A stretch of 58,942 nucleotides of DNA from an uncultured Spirochaetaceae bacterium (lineage in GTDB: Bacteria; Spirochaetota; Spirochaetia; Sphaerochaetales; Sphaerochaetaceae): the NCBI GenBank assembly GCA_944389105.1, contig CALXLD010000015.1, positions 1 to 58,942 on the forward strand, read 5' to 3'. The notes beneath the pieces are model-generated. The model was given only the letters and a program-made list of their open reading frames with translations, had not been told where the DNA came from and searched no databases. A program made the translations under genes and the position numbers. Positions 33,734 to 43,431 of the stretch are shown piece after piece (the stretch's first letter is position 1; the number at the start of each line of letters is the position of its first letter).

Positions 33734-35296
33734 TTACCGCGTCCCGGTTATTTTCTTCATGTATTCTGTCGGTGGTATTCCTTCCACACGGCGGAATACC
33801 TTGGAAAAGTAGTAAATATTACTGAAACCCAATGCAATTGCTATATCAGCAATTCCTCCGGCATCCGGCGTTTCCATCATCTCCTTTGCTTTTTCGACCT
33901 TCTTCTTGTTTATATAATCAACAAGGCTCATTCCCATTACCCTGTTGAAGCTTTTGGACATATATCCAGGAGAAACGCAGGCATAGTCTGCCACATCTGA
34001 AAGAGATATTTTCTCGGCAATATGCAGAAGGACATATTCCCGTGCTTTATCAACAATGCTGCCAGCAGAGCCTCCGGCATTCTCGATTATCGAAATCAGC
34101 GAAGAAGATACGTCCTCTATCAGAGCAGCAGCTTCTCTCCGTTTTGAAATAAAGCCGGAAAGACTGAATACATATTCAAGTTCAGGAGAAAATGAAAGCC
34201 CCAGATTCGACAGACCGCTTGAAATAGCCGAACGCAGTGCTGTTACTGTGAATTCCAGCTGATTAAGACTGTGATCAATAGTATCCACCGCATTATGGAT
34301 CCTCTGAAAAGAGACCTTACAGCCAATGCTGTCTTTTGACGAAATGGAAAGCTCAAGATTCGGAAAAACGGAATCTATATCAAGAGGCGCTGGAAATACA
34401 TCGTCATACTTTTTATCAAGATAGTATCCCATGAGACGTAATTCAAGATTGTTTCGTGCCTCTTTCAGATTCTCACGCTCTGTATAAACATCTGTATAAA
34501 GCAGCTCAACGGAAAGACCTGTAACCATTTCAGATGCGGCATGTACCTTATCGCTTATTCTTGAAACCACAGCAGCCCAGGTCTCCTTCTTCACCCCGGG
34601 AACAAAATAAAGAAGAGTGCATTCCTTGCCGGATAAAGCTGTCATCGGATAAACAGAGCCGAGCATTGACTTGAGTATTTTCGATATAATATCTTCCTCC
34701 CAGTCATGAAGCTTCTCATAATCAGAAGTCTCCCATTCCTTCTCAAAGCTTTCTGCCGGGAACTGATAGACAAAAGCAATCAAAGCATATGATGAGAGAA
34801 ATCCGTCTCTATAAAGGATATTCTTTGTTTCTGCCGGAATGTCCCTAAGAAGGAACAGGCTGGATACGGCAGAAAAGGCATCATCTTCTTTCCTGCTGGA
34901 GACGGAAACACCTGAGCGTCTGGAACACTCTTTCTTTGCTTTGCCAAGAGCTTCCAGAAGCATATTGCTGTCGAGCTCAGTCTTCAGCAGATAGTCAGTG
35001 ACGCCAAAACCAACTGCCTCACGTGCAAGGCTGAATTCAGCAAGTGATGTCAGGATTATGAAAACGATGTCAGGATAGGCTGTACTGCATTTGCCAACCA
35101 GGGAAATGCCATCCATCAGAGGCATCCTGATATCGGTAATCACAATATCGGGATGTTCCTTTTCTATTATTGAATATGCCTCAGCTCCATTTCTTGCAAC
35201 TCCGACAATCTCAGCCTCCTCTTTCTCCCAGTCAATCATATGTCTTATTCCTGAAAGAATGATGGGCTCATCATCAGCTACTAGAACTCTGTACAT
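33734..35296 (-). CDS. YesN-type response regulator (receiver + AraC HTH)
   Basis: A 520-residue protein. The N-terminal receiver (about 1-120) starts YRVLVADDEPIILSG, with the phospho-acceptor in DIVITDIRMPLMDG. A middle region of about 270 residues is unassigned. A C-terminal AraC-type double HTH covers the last ~100 residues (VADYACVSPGYMSKSFNR, ALGFSNIYYFSKVFRR). With the adjacent sensor kinase it should control the ABC importer and lyase genes. Its ATG lies within the end of the kinase gene (16-nt overlap) after GGCGGAG. Confidence 0.9.
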   Translation of the reverse strand: MYRVLVADDEPIILSGIRHMIDWEKEEAEIVGVARNGAEAYSIIEKEHPDIVITDIRMPLMDGISLVGKCSTAYPDIVFIILTSLAEFSLAREAVGFGVTDYLLKTELDSNMLLEALGKAKKECSRRSGVSVSSRKEDDAFSAVSSLFLLRDIPAETKNILYRDGFLSSYALIAFVYQFPAESFEKEWETSDYEKLHDWEEDIISKILKSMLGSVYPMTALSGKECTLLYFVPGVKKETWAAVVSRISDKVHAASEMVTGLSVELLYTDVYTERENLKEARNNLELRLMGYYLDKKYDDVFPAPLDIDSVFPNLELSISSKDSIGCKVSFQRIHNAVDTIDHSLNQLEFTVTALRSAISSGLSNLGLSFSPELEYVFSLSGFISKRREAAALIEDVSSSLISIIENAGGSAGSIVDKAREYVLLHIAEKISLSDVADYACVSPGYMSKSFNRVMGMSLVDYINKKKVEKAKEMMETPDAGGIADIAIALGFSNIYYFSKVFRRVEGIPPTEYMKKITGTR

Positions 35297-36982
35297 TGCT
35301 CCGCCTTAATCCTTACAACTGCCTTGGTATAAACACCCTTCTCTGATTCAAATGAAAGTCCATAGCCACTTCCGTAGAGCAGCTTTATCCTTTCATCTAT
35401 ATTCCTGACTCCGACACCAGTCATATCGGTCTTCGAGTGCTTCTTGCGCTCAAAGACGTGCGCTATTTCAGAATCATCCATGCCAACGCCATCATCCGTT
35501 ACAGATATAACCAGATCAGCTTTGTCCAGCTCCGCCTCAATTATTATTTTCCCATACCTTCCAGATGGCTCAATTCCATGGAATATCGCATTCTCAACAA
35601 GGGGCTGAAGCGTGAATTTCTGTATCATATAATTCCTGAGCTCGTCGGGAACAAGATATTCTATCTCATACATTCCCATATACCTGACCTGCTGTATCTC
35701 ATCGTATTCAGAGAGAAGATCAAGCTCCTCAGAAAGCAGTATCTTGTCCCCCCTGTCCCTTTGCGATGTTCCTAAGAAGCGTAGTCAGCCCGCGTGACAT
35801 CCTGGCAATTCCGTCATTTTTCTGGATCTCGGCAAGATAATGTATAGATTCAAGCGTGTTGTAAAGAAAATGAGGATTAACCTGCATCTGAAGCATATCG
35901 ATCTCCATTCTCTTCTTCTCCTCAAAAAGCGACTCATTTCTTTTCAGGAGCTCAGAAATAGAAACGCTCATAGCATTCACGGTATGCCCGATTGCCGCAA
36001 TCTCATCATTTCCTTTCTCTATATCCGGATCGACATATCCAAAATCATTCGTTGCTGTCAGATACCTGATATGCTTCTCTAAACGATACGTAGCACGTGT
36101 AAGATATCTGGAAAGCAAAGCAGATAATAAAACAAGAAGTATTATCGATGTGATAAGAATCCCGATGAAAGCAGCAAGCCCATATGAAGAAGCAATTCTG
36201 AGAGGGGATCGTTCTATGAACTGAACTACAGAACAGTCCGGAATGAAAAGATCATATACTGTCCTGCTCCAGGAACTTTCATCAGACAGGGACTGCGGTA
36301 TTTTTTCAGGGTATGCTTCAGACGGAGAAACAATATAGACATTTCCGGATTCTGAAGAAGAGAACAGCGGAGAGAATATCTGTGCGGATATTTCCGCGTA
36401 GACATAAGTCTCCCCTGTTCCTCTGATTTTACCATAAGCCGCAACTGCAGGTTCAGAAGGATTATCGAGAGTTCTTGTAAAAAAAAGCCGGACAACAGAA
36501 CCTGTCGGAAATGATAGGTTCTGGAATTCAGGCAGTGAGATTATCCGGTTTATATCATCAAGGTTTCCATAGCGATTCTTAACATACTCAAAGAAAAAAC
36601 CTGTATCAGCATTGAAAATAACAATCTTGTTAAGGTTCTTCCATGCGGCAGACGCTGTCATATATGTCGATACATTGCTCTGAGCTTCTATGACTGCCAT
36701 TGCAGCACCATCTAGCGAAAGGTCATTGAAAAGAAGCGCTTCCCTCACGCTTTCTTCCCCGCAGATCCATGCAACAGCGTCCACGACTGCACTGAGTTCG
36801 TCATTTACATTTCCGACTGCATTGAGGATCCTCGCTCTATTAACCTCTTCAGACTCGATGTAAATAAGACTGTTCATGTGGGAAAAGAGGATGAAAAAAG
36901 CTGGTATTCCAACAAGAAGAAAGCAAAATACAACAGAAATAAGTATTTTTGCTTTCAATGTACCTTTCACCCTGCCCGACAT
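35281..36982 (-). pseudogene. YesM-type sensor histidine kinase, frameshifted at a G6 tract
   Basis: The N-terminal part (36982 to about 35750) has a first TM helix near residues 13-32, an extracytoplasmic sensor region, a second TM near 270-290, HAMP, and the His_kinase motif NPHFLYNTLESIH. It then stops at TGA 35729. The continuation in another frame (DKILLSEELDLLSEYDEIQQ, then LQPLVENAIFHGI and TDDGVGMDD) encodes the rest of the kinase and ATPase domain down to 35281. Removing one G from the six-G run at 35748-35753 restores a single frame. It may be a mutation, a sequencing error, or a slippage switch. Confidence 0.8.
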
Positions 36983-36988
36983 AGTTCA

Positions 36989-37017
36989 ATTTTACTCTAT
37001 AGAAGTGCAAAAATCAA
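36989..37017 (-). promoter_or_regulatory. Promoter of sensor kinase gene (leaderless type)
   Basis: On the minus strand TTGATT (37012-37017), a 17-nt spacer and TAAAAT (36989-36994), then 6 nt to ATG 36982. No ribosome site precedes the ATG. Confidence 0.65.
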
Positions 37018-37095
37018 AATAATGCCAATTCTGGCTGCAGAGGACGATAAATTTCCGTACGAAAGAATTTCTCATTCATTCCCACTGCATATGAA

Positions 37096-37142
37096 CAATA
37101 TTTTACCAATCACTGGAGTAATCAGTGCAATATTTTGCCAAT
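37096..37142 (+). promoter_or_regulatory. Tandem 15-bp repeats, likely YesN-type binding sites
   Basis: CAATATTTTACCAAT (37096-37110) and CAATATTTTGCCAAT (37128-37142) are direct repeats with one mismatch, 32 bp apart start to start (about three helical turns). They end 13 nt before the -35 box of the importer promoter. That layout fits activation by an AraC-type response regulator. Confidence 0.6.
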
Positions 37143-37155
37143 ACTGTGTTTTTTT

Positions 37156-37184
37156 TTGCATTCAAGTCGTAGAAAAACCATGCT
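37156..37184 (+). promoter_or_regulatory. Activator-dependent promoter of ABC importer operon
   Basis: TTGCAT, a 17-nt spacer and a weak CATGCT. The poor -10 box is consistent with dependence on an activator bound at the upstream repeats. The leader carries AAAAAGGAG before ATG 37215. Confidence 0.45.
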
Positions 37185-37214
37185 TGAATCTACTTATAAG
37201 AAAAAGGAGTTACA

Positions 37215-38483
37215 ATGAAAAAGACAATTGCAGTATTCCTTATTGCCCTCATGGCAATGACTTCTGTTTTCGCAGGCGGTTCTCAGGAGACTACAGCTGC
37301 TGATGGAACAACAACACTTACTTTCGCAGTTTGGGATTACACCCAGAACGTTTATCTTGCAAAGGCTATCGAGGCATTCGAGGCTTCACACCCTGACATC
37401 AATATCGAAGTCCAGGATACACCTGCAGCAGACTATATCACAAAGCTGAATACCCAGCTCAACGGTGGCAGCAATGTTGATATGTTCCTCATCAAGGAAG
37501 CTGACAAGACAAAGACATTCTATGACAGAGGACAGCTTGCTAATCTCACTCCATACATCGAGGCAGCAGGAATCGATATGAGTGCATACAACGGAACCGA
37601 TGCAAACTTCACATTCGATGGCGGTACATATGGTATGCCTCTCAGAACTGACCAGTATGTTCTTTTCTATAACAAGGACATCTTCGATGCAGCAGGAGTT
37701 GCATATCCTGACAACGACATGACATGGACAGAGTTCGAGGATATCGCTGCACAGATTACAAGCGGCGAAGGTGCAAACAAGAAGTATGGTGCATATTTCC
37801 ATTCATGGAATGCATGTGTCCAGAACTGGGGTGTTCAGGATGGCGAGCATTCAATCATGAGCGGCAGCTACGAGTTCTTCAAGCCATACTATGAGATGGT
37901 TCTCAGAATGCAGGAAGCTGGTACATGTATGTCATTCGCACAGATCCAGGCATCTGGTCTTTCATATACAGATGTATTCTCACAGGGTCTTGTAGGTATG
38001 CTTCCAATGGGTTCCTGGCTCATCAATACAATGGTACAGCGCAACCTCAGCGGTGAATCCAGTGTCAACTGGGGCGTAGCAGTCATACCTCATGCAGAGG
38101 ATGTTCCTAACGGATACACAGTAGGTGCAACAACTCCTATCTGTATCAACAACGCAAGCAAGAACAAAGATGCTGCATGGGAATTCGTACAGTTCATCAG
38201 CGGTCCAGAGGGAGCTCAGATCATGGCTGAGAACGGTCAGGTTCCTGCTCTTAGCGGAGAAGGATATCTTGAGACATTCGCTTCTGCAGAAGGAATGCCA
38301 GAAGGAGTTATGGAAGGACTTTACGCAACACGTATTTCCCCAGACCGCCCTGCTATGGACAAAGTAACAGAGATTGACCAGATGCTTCTTGCAGAGCACC
38401 AGCTGATTCTCCTTGGTGAAGAGACTGTTGATGAAGGCATTGCCAACATGAACAGAAACTACGCAGAGATCATGGCCAACTGA
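37215..38483 (+). CDS. Carbohydrate ABC transporter, substrate-binding protein
   Basis: A 422-residue extracytoplasmic solute-binding protein (family 1, MalE-like). The signal peptide ends ALMAMTSVFAGG, without a lipobox cysteine, so it appears to be a soluble periplasmic protein. Core features include LTFAVWDYTQNVYLAKAIEA near residue 35, GMPLRTDQYVLFYNKDIFD near 140 and KNKDAAWEFVQFISGPEGA near 315. With the lyase and GH88 genes downstream, the likely ligand is an unsaturated uronic-acid oligosaccharide. Its codon use looks like that of a highly expressed gene. Confidence 0.92.
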   Translation: MKKTIAVFLIALMAMTSVFAGGSQETTAADGTTTLTFAVWDYTQNVYLAKAIEAFEASHPDINIEVQDTPAADYITKLNTQLNGGSNVDMFLIKEADKTKTFYDRGQLANLTPYIEAAGIDMSAYNGTDANFTFDGGTYGMPLRTDQYVLFYNKDIFDAAGVAYPDNDMTWTEFEDIAAQITSGEGANKKYGAYFHSWNACVQNWGVQDGEHSIMSGSYEFFKPYYEMVLRMQEAGTCMSFAQIQASGLSYTDVFSQGLVGMLPMGSWLINTMVQRNLSGESSVNWGVAVIPHAEDVPNGYTVGATTPICINNASKNKDAAWEFVQFISGPEGAQIMAENGQVPALSGEGYLETFASAEGMPEGVMEGLYATRISPDRPAMDKVTEIDQMLLAEHQLILLGEETVDEGIANMNRNYAEIMAN

Positions 38484-38502
38484 TAACAATCCAGAAGATT
38501 GG

Positions 38503-38534
38503 AAAGGGCTGCTTTCAAGGTGGCCCTTTTTTCC
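38503..38534 (+). terminator. Intra-operon attenuating terminator after binding-protein gene
   Basis: AAAGGGC pairs with GCCCTTT across a 13-nt loop, followed by a T-run. It lies between the binding protein and the first permease. Such hairpins keep binding-protein mRNA in excess over permease mRNA by partial termination. Confidence 0.7.
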
Positions 38535-38560
38535 TTAGAGTAAAATAAAAAGGAGGAACA

Positions 38561-39472
38561 ATGGCTCAGACTGCTACTCTGAAGAAGAAAAGCGGTTCAT
38601 TGAAGATGAGACAAGCACTTATTGGCTACTCTTTCATTGCACCTAACTTTCTTGGTTTTGCCATATTCATTCTCTTCCCAGTCATATTCACGATAGTACT
38701 TTCAGTAATGAACTGGGATGGTTTCAACGCTATGACCTTTGCCGGAATAGATAATTTCCGTGCTATTTTCCGTGACAGGGTTTTCAAATCTGCATTCTGG
38801 CTTACCCTGCTTTATGTTGTCTTCACCGTTGTACTGACACTGCTTGCCTCGCTCGCACTGGCATGTGCTCTCAACAAGAAGATCAAGGGGCGTGATGCAT
38901 TCCGTTCGGCAATCTTCTTTCCATATGTTGCTTCAATGATTGCTATCGGAGCTGTATGGAAGCAGCTTTTTGAATCAAACTATGGTCCTATCAACATGGC
39001 TCTCCGTGCCATCGGAATAGACAATCCTCCAGGATGGTTTGCATCAACTGACTGGGCAATCTGGGGCGTTATCATCGTAGCAATATGGAAATTCATGGGT
39101 TATTACATGCTCATATATCTTGCAGGTCTTCAGGATATTCCGGCACAGCTTTACGAAGCAGCAACTCTTGATGGAGCCACAGGCTGGCAGAAGTTCAGGA
39201 AAATCACGCTTCCGATGCTCACCCCAAGCACATTCTTTGTTTTCATGATGCTTACAATAAACAGCTTCAAGAGCTTTGACCTGATATATGCTCTTACAAC
39301 AGGCGGACCAGGAACCAGCACAACCCTTCTTGCAAACTATATCTACAACCAGACATTCGTCTATTGGGATTACGGCAAAAGCGCAGCGGCTTCCATCATT
39401 CTCTTTGTTATTGTACTTGCAGTAACAATCATTCAGTTCCGCGGTGAGAAGAAATTCACCGACTATCTATAA
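38561..39472 (+). CDS. Carbohydrate ABC transporter permease (MalF type)
   Basis: A 303-residue permease with six main transmembrane helices. The EAA loop that contacts the ATPase is visible as LYEAATLDGATGWQKFRKITLP near residue 205. AAAGGAGGAACA precedes the ATG. It forms the first half of the importer channel. No ATP-binding subunit is encoded in this locus, so a shared MsmK/UgpC-type ATPase elsewhere is implied. Confidence 0.93.
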   Translation: MAQTATLKKKSGSLKMRQALIGYSFIAPNFLGFAIFILFPVIFTIVLSVMNWDGFNAMTFAGIDNFRAIFRDRVFKSAFWLTLLYVVFTVVLTLLASLALACALNKKIKGRDAFRSAIFFPYVASMIAIGAVWKQLFESNYGPINMALRAIGIDNPPGWFASTDWAIWGVIIVAIWKFMGYYMLIYLAGLQDIPAQLYEAATLDGATGWQKFRKITLPMLTPSTFFVFMMLTINSFKSFDLIYALTTGGPGTSTTLLANYIYNQTFVYWDYGKSAAASIILFVIVLAVTIIQFRGEKKFTDYL

Positions 39473-39486
39473 GGAGGATACAGAAA

Positions 39487-40320
39487 ATGATGATAGAGAA
39501 AAGAAGCCCGGTAAAAACGGCACTTATCTATATACTTCTCATTGTTCTTACATTCATTACACTGCTTCCGCTCCTTTGGATGGTAAGTGCATCATTCAAG
39601 CTTTCCAGTGAAGTTTTCTCGTTCCCGATCAAATGGATCCCGGAAACATGGCATTGGGAAAATTATGTTACCATCTGGCAGAGAATAAATCTGGCAGTTT
39701 ACACTTTCAATTCATTCAAGCTCTCGATAATCATCACGCTTATCCAGCTGCTGACATCATCCTTTGCTGCTTATGGATTCTCAAAGTGCAAGTTCCCAGG
39801 ACGCAACGCACTCTTCCTTGCCTATATTGCGACCATAGCAATTCCCTGGCAGGTATACATGCTTCCACAGTATGTCATGATGCAGAAGATGCACCTCATC
39901 GATACTCATCTTTCCATCATACTGCTTCAGAGCTTCACAGCTTTCGGAGTATTCCTTCTCAGGCAGTTCTATATCACTATTCCAGACGAACTTCTTGAAG
40001 CTGCCAGAATTGATGGTCTCTCTGAATATGGAACTTTCGCTCGTATAGTTCTTCCGCTTACAAAACCTGCAATGGCCACTTTAACCATCATGAGCTTTGT
40101 TACTGTATGGAATGACTATATGGGACCTATGATTTACTTCAACAGCGACAGAAACAAGACAATCCAGCTTGGTATACAGCTATTCGTGGGACAGTATTCA
40201 GCTGAATATGGATTGATCATGGCAACAAGCGTCATGGCAATCATTCCTGTTCTTATTGTATTCCTCGCATTCCAGCGTTTCTTCGTAGAAGGCATCGCTT
40301 CCAGCGGCCTCAAAGGTTAA
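39487..40320 (+). CDS. Carbohydrate ABC transporter permease (MalG type)
   Basis: A 277-residue permease with six transmembrane helices and the EAA loop LLEAARIDGLSEYGTFARIVLP near residue 180. The C-terminus ends FFVEGIASSGLKG, the classic MalG-type ending. AGGAGGATACAGAAA precedes the ATG; the second codon is also ATG. Fourteen bases separate it from the first permease, and the lyase gene follows after 1 nt. Confidence 0.94.
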   Translation: MMIEKRSPVKTALIYILLIVLTFITLLPLLWMVSASFKLSSEVFSFPIKWIPETWHWENYVTIWQRINLAVYTFNSFKLSIIITLIQLLTSSFAAYGFSKCKFPGRNALFLAYIATIAIPWQVYMLPQYVMMQKMHLIDTHLSIILLQSFTAFGVFLLRQFYITIPDELLEAARIDGLSEYGTFARIVLPLTKPAMATLTIMSFVTVWNDYMGPMIYFNSDRNKTIQLGIQLFVGQYSAEYGLIMATSVMAIIPVLIVFLAFQRFFVEGIASSGLKG

Positions 40321-40321
40321 C

Positions 40322-42241
40322 ATGTATTTCTATCTTAAGGATCCAAAAAAGAATATAAGCCACTGCCAGAGCAATACGCTCTGGCGTGACATGGTTATCG
40401 AAAGAGCTGAAGAAAGTCTTTCAAACACATTCCGTTTTACAGAAAAATACGAAATGGAGAGATGTACGATTCCGGTAACGTTCTCAGATGATATTGACTG
40501 GGACAGCATTCCATTTGGAGATAATGAATGGTGTTTTGCGTTCAACCGTCATACATTTCTGCTGAACAATGCAAAAGCAGTAGCCATAACAGGTGATAAA
40601 AAATACAGGGAAAACTGGATTCGCCTCTTTGAGGACTTTTTCCATCGCTCAAAGCTTTCCGGAAAAACAAGGAACCTTTCCTGGCGTTCGCTGGAAAGCG
40701 GAATAAGAATAGAGAACTACATCAGAAGCATTGAGATATTCAGCGGAATAGGACTTCCAGTTGATGATGCAACACTCCATGATATCGAAATCTTCTTTGA
40801 TACACATATAGAATACCTTAAAGAATGCCACACAGCTTTCCATAGGCTTTCCAACTGGGGAGTGCTTCAGGACCACGGACTCTTTCTTGCCTCCTTATAC
40901 AGGAACAACAAGGAAGCAATGGAAATCGCTCTTGAAAGACTAGATGAGGAAATGAGGCTGCAGACTCTTCCTGACGGGATGCACTGGGAACAGAGTACCA
41001 TGTACCAGGCAGAAGTGCTTCATGCTGCTCTGGATACAATAATCGTCGGAGAAAGAAACGGGGTACAGATACCAGAAGCACTGAAGGAAAACACACATCT
41101 CCTCGCTTCTGGCCTTGCAAGATCATTGCGCCCAGATGGGAAAAGCTATCTTTTCGGTGACAGCGATGAAATCGATATGCGCGATATAATAGCTTCGGCG
41201 GCATTGCTTTTCAATGATGGGGAGCTTTCCTATTTTGCAGAGGGAGGGCTGGATGAAGAGTTCTATATGTCACATGAACTTGATTCAAGACTGCCCAGAG
41301 AGAAAAAGCCTGCAGATCTTTCATTCGTAATGAAGGAAAGCGGAAATGCATTCTTACGGCTTTCAGAAAACAGAGCTATACGTTTTCATGCAGGCCCGAT
41401 AGGAAGCGGACATGGACATCTCGATCAGCTGCACTTCGATGTTTATGAAAACGGCAATGTGATTATCACAGATACAGGACGCTATACATATACTGACAGC
41501 AAAGAAAGATATGAGCTAAAAGGCGGCAAAGGACACAATACAATCCTTCCACAGCAAATGGATCAGGCTGTCATGGATGACAGCTGGGCTGTTTCTTCCT
41601 TCCGTTCCCCAGCATTCGGCGATTTCACAGCTGACGGGGATTTCAAGCTTGTAAGTGCAACAGATTTCAGCCACAGGGACAGAGGGACAATAATAACAAG
41701 ATCCATTCTTGCTCTTGGCGATGAATTCGTCATTATCGCTGACGATATCAGTACCACTGAAAAAAATGAAGTCACTTCATTCATACATCTTGATTCACAA
41801 ACAGCGATCAGCGGAAAAGATGGTTTCATATCAGCAGTGAAAGGAAAGAGTGCGATAAGAATATCTTTCATCGGAGAGGGAACAACGGACATAGCTGAAT
41901 ATCATCTCTCAAAGCACTACAATGAAATGGAATCATCTCCTCTTATCATCAGAAAGAGCAATGTGGAAAACCGCAGGCTGCTTGTGACCATCATAGCTCT
42001 TGGAGATGAAGAGTTCTCATATGAAAGGATTCCTGTGATAAAGGTCCTTTCGGGAACGTCTCTTCCAGAAGAAATATCATTCGGAGTTAGCCTGAAAGGA
42101 AAGGATAATGAATATATAGCTGCGCTTATTTCCGATGAATATCCAAGCGGAGGTTTCCTGCTTGGATGCGGCAAAGCTGAAGCATACGGAAGAATCTTCG
42201 TAATGAAGAATGATGAACCTGCAAAGGTCATCAGGTATTAG
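40322..42241 (+). CDS. Heparinase II/III-like polysaccharide lyase, cytoplasmic
   Basis: A 639-residue protein. An N-terminal (alpha/alpha) toroid includes SWRSLESGIRIENY near residue 120 and MHWEQSTMYQAEVLHA near 220. A central beta-sandwich of the heparinase II/III type carries GSGHGHLDQLHFDVYENG near 360 with likely catalytic and metal histidines, then ITDTGRYTY. There is no signal peptide, so it should act on oligosaccharides already imported by the ABC system, cutting uronic-acid linkages by beta-elimination. Heparin/heparosan, chondroitin or alginate oligomers are all possible; the GH88 partner favours glycosaminoglycan-type substrates. Confidence 0.87.
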   Translation: MYFYLKDPKKNISHCQSNTLWRDMVIERAEESLSNTFRFTEKYEMERCTIPVTFSDDIDWDSIPFGDNEWCFAFNRHTFLLNNAKAVAITGDKKYRENWIRLFEDFFHRSKLSGKTRNLSWRSLESGIRIENYIRSIEIFSGIGLPVDDATLHDIEIFFDTHIEYLKECHTAFHRLSNWGVLQDHGLFLASLYRNNKEAMEIALERLDEEMRLQTLPDGMHWEQSTMYQAEVLHAALDTIIVGERNGVQIPEALKENTHLLASGLARSLRPDGKSYLFGDSDEIDMRDIIASAALLFNDGELSYFAEGGLDEEFYMSHELDSRLPREKKPADLSFVMKESGNAFLRLSENRAIRFHAGPIGSGHGHLDQLHFDVYENGNVIITDTGRYTYTDSKERYELKGGKGHNTILPQQMDQAVMDDSWAVSSFRSPAFGDFTADGDFKLVSATDFSHRDRGTIITRSILALGDEFVIIADDISTTEKNEVTSFIHLDSQTAISGKDGFISAVKGKSAIRISFIGEGTTDIAEYHLSKHYNEMESSPLIIRKSNVENRRLLVTIIALGDEEFSYERIPVIKVLSGTSLPEEISFGVSLKGKDNEYIAALISDEYPSGGFLLGCGKAEAYGRIFVMKNDEPAKVIRY

Positions 42242-42249
42242 GAGGAAGC

Positions 42250-43410
42250 ATGAGGGAAATAACTGAACAGGAAAGACTGGAGGCTCTTTCCAATGCAATT
42301 GCAATCATAAAAAGAAATCTGCCTGATTATACCTATAGCTGTCAGGATACCAATACAGTCGATGGTATATACAGGAAGATTGAAAATATCGAATGGACTA
42401 CAGGATTCTGGCCTGGTGAGTTATGGCTTGGATATATCGCAAGCGGAGATGAAGTCTTAAGACATGCAGCAGGTATATTTGTAGAAAGCTTCAGAGAGCG
42501 GATTGAAAAACATATTGCCGTGGATCATCATGACATGGGATTCCTTTACAACCCTTCGTGCGTTGCAGCCTGGCAGCTTACAGGAAATGCACATGCACGA
42601 GAGGCTGCGCTTCTTGCTACAGATAACCTTATTTCCAGATTCCAGGAAAAAGGAGAATTCCTGCAGGCATGGGGAGCAATGGGAGCTGATGACAACTACA
42701 GATACATAATAGACTGTCTGCTTAACCTCCCACTGCTCTATTGGGCCAGCGATGAAACCGGGAACCCTATTTACCGTGAAATAGCAATAAAGCATACAAG
42801 AACTTGCGTAGCAAATTCTTTCAGAAGCGATTATTCATGCTTCCATACTTTCTTCATGGACAAAGAAACAGGAAAACCCGTCCGAGGAGAGACCTGTCAG
42901 GGATATAAAGCAGATTCATCCTGGGCACGTGGACAGGCATGGGCAATATATGGTCTTGCACTCGCATACAAGCATACAGGAGAAAAGAGCTATCTGGATC
43001 TTTTCGAACATGTTTCTGAGTATTTTATGAACAAGCTCCCGCAGGACATGATTCCATACTGGGATCTGATCTTCACATCAGGAGATGAACCACGGGACTC
43101 ATCATCTGCCTCAATTGTTGCATGTGGTTTTCTTGAGGCTTCTGAACTCTATGACAAACTTGGAGAATATGACAAAGCGCTCAAATACAGGAAGCTTGCC
43201 AAAACACTCATGAAAGCTATCTATGACAGCTGTATGGTCAGAAAGGATGAAAGCGGTATAAACGGACTTGTAAAACACGGGACATACTCAAAGAAGAGTC
43301 CTTACAATACATGCACACCTGCCGGAGTTGATGAATGTGTAAGCTGGGGCGACTACTACTGGATGGAAGCCCTGATAAGACTTGGCGGCTCCTGGAAGAG
43401 CTGGTGGTGA
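42250..43410 (+). CDS. ugl: Unsaturated glucuronyl hydrolase (GH88)
   Basis: A 386-residue cytoplasmic (alpha/alpha)6-barrel enzyme. It hydrates and releases the unsaturated uronic acid left by polysaccharide lyases. Family motifs are WTTGFWPGELWLGY near residue 45, DHHDMGFLYNPS near 96 with the conserved Asp, DSSWARGQAWAIYG near 220 and RDSSSASIVACGFLEAS near 280. AGGAGGAAGC precedes the ATG. Its pairing with the upstream lyase gives a complete route from imported oligosaccharide to monosaccharides. Further uronate steps (DhuI/DhuD, KduI/KduD) are not in the window. Confidence 0.9.
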   Translation: MREITEQERLEALSNAIAIIKRNLPDYTYSCQDTNTVDGIYRKIENIEWTTGFWPGELWLGYIASGDEVLRHAAGIFVESFRERIEKHIAVDHHDMGFLYNPSCVAAWQLTGNAHAREAALLATDNLISRFQEKGEFLQAWGAMGADDNYRYIIDCLLNLPLLYWASDETGNPIYREIAIKHTRTCVANSFRSDYSCFHTFFMDKETGKPVRGETCQGYKADSSWARGQAWAIYGLALAYKHTGEKSYLDLFEHVSEYFMNKLPQDMIPYWDLIFTSGDEPRDSSSASIVACGFLEASELYDKLGEYDKALKYRKLAKTLMKAIYDSCMVRKDESGINGLVKHGTYSKKSPYNTCTPAGVDECVSWGDYYWMEALIRLGGSWKSWW

Positions 43411-43431
43411 GCCAGGATATTTTCAACGGAC

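Noticed and set aside
35729..35731. In-frame TGA of the sensor kinase as a selenocysteine codon
   Set aside because: Reading through leaves the kinase frame wrong; a one-base shift at the G6 run restores conserved sequence instead.
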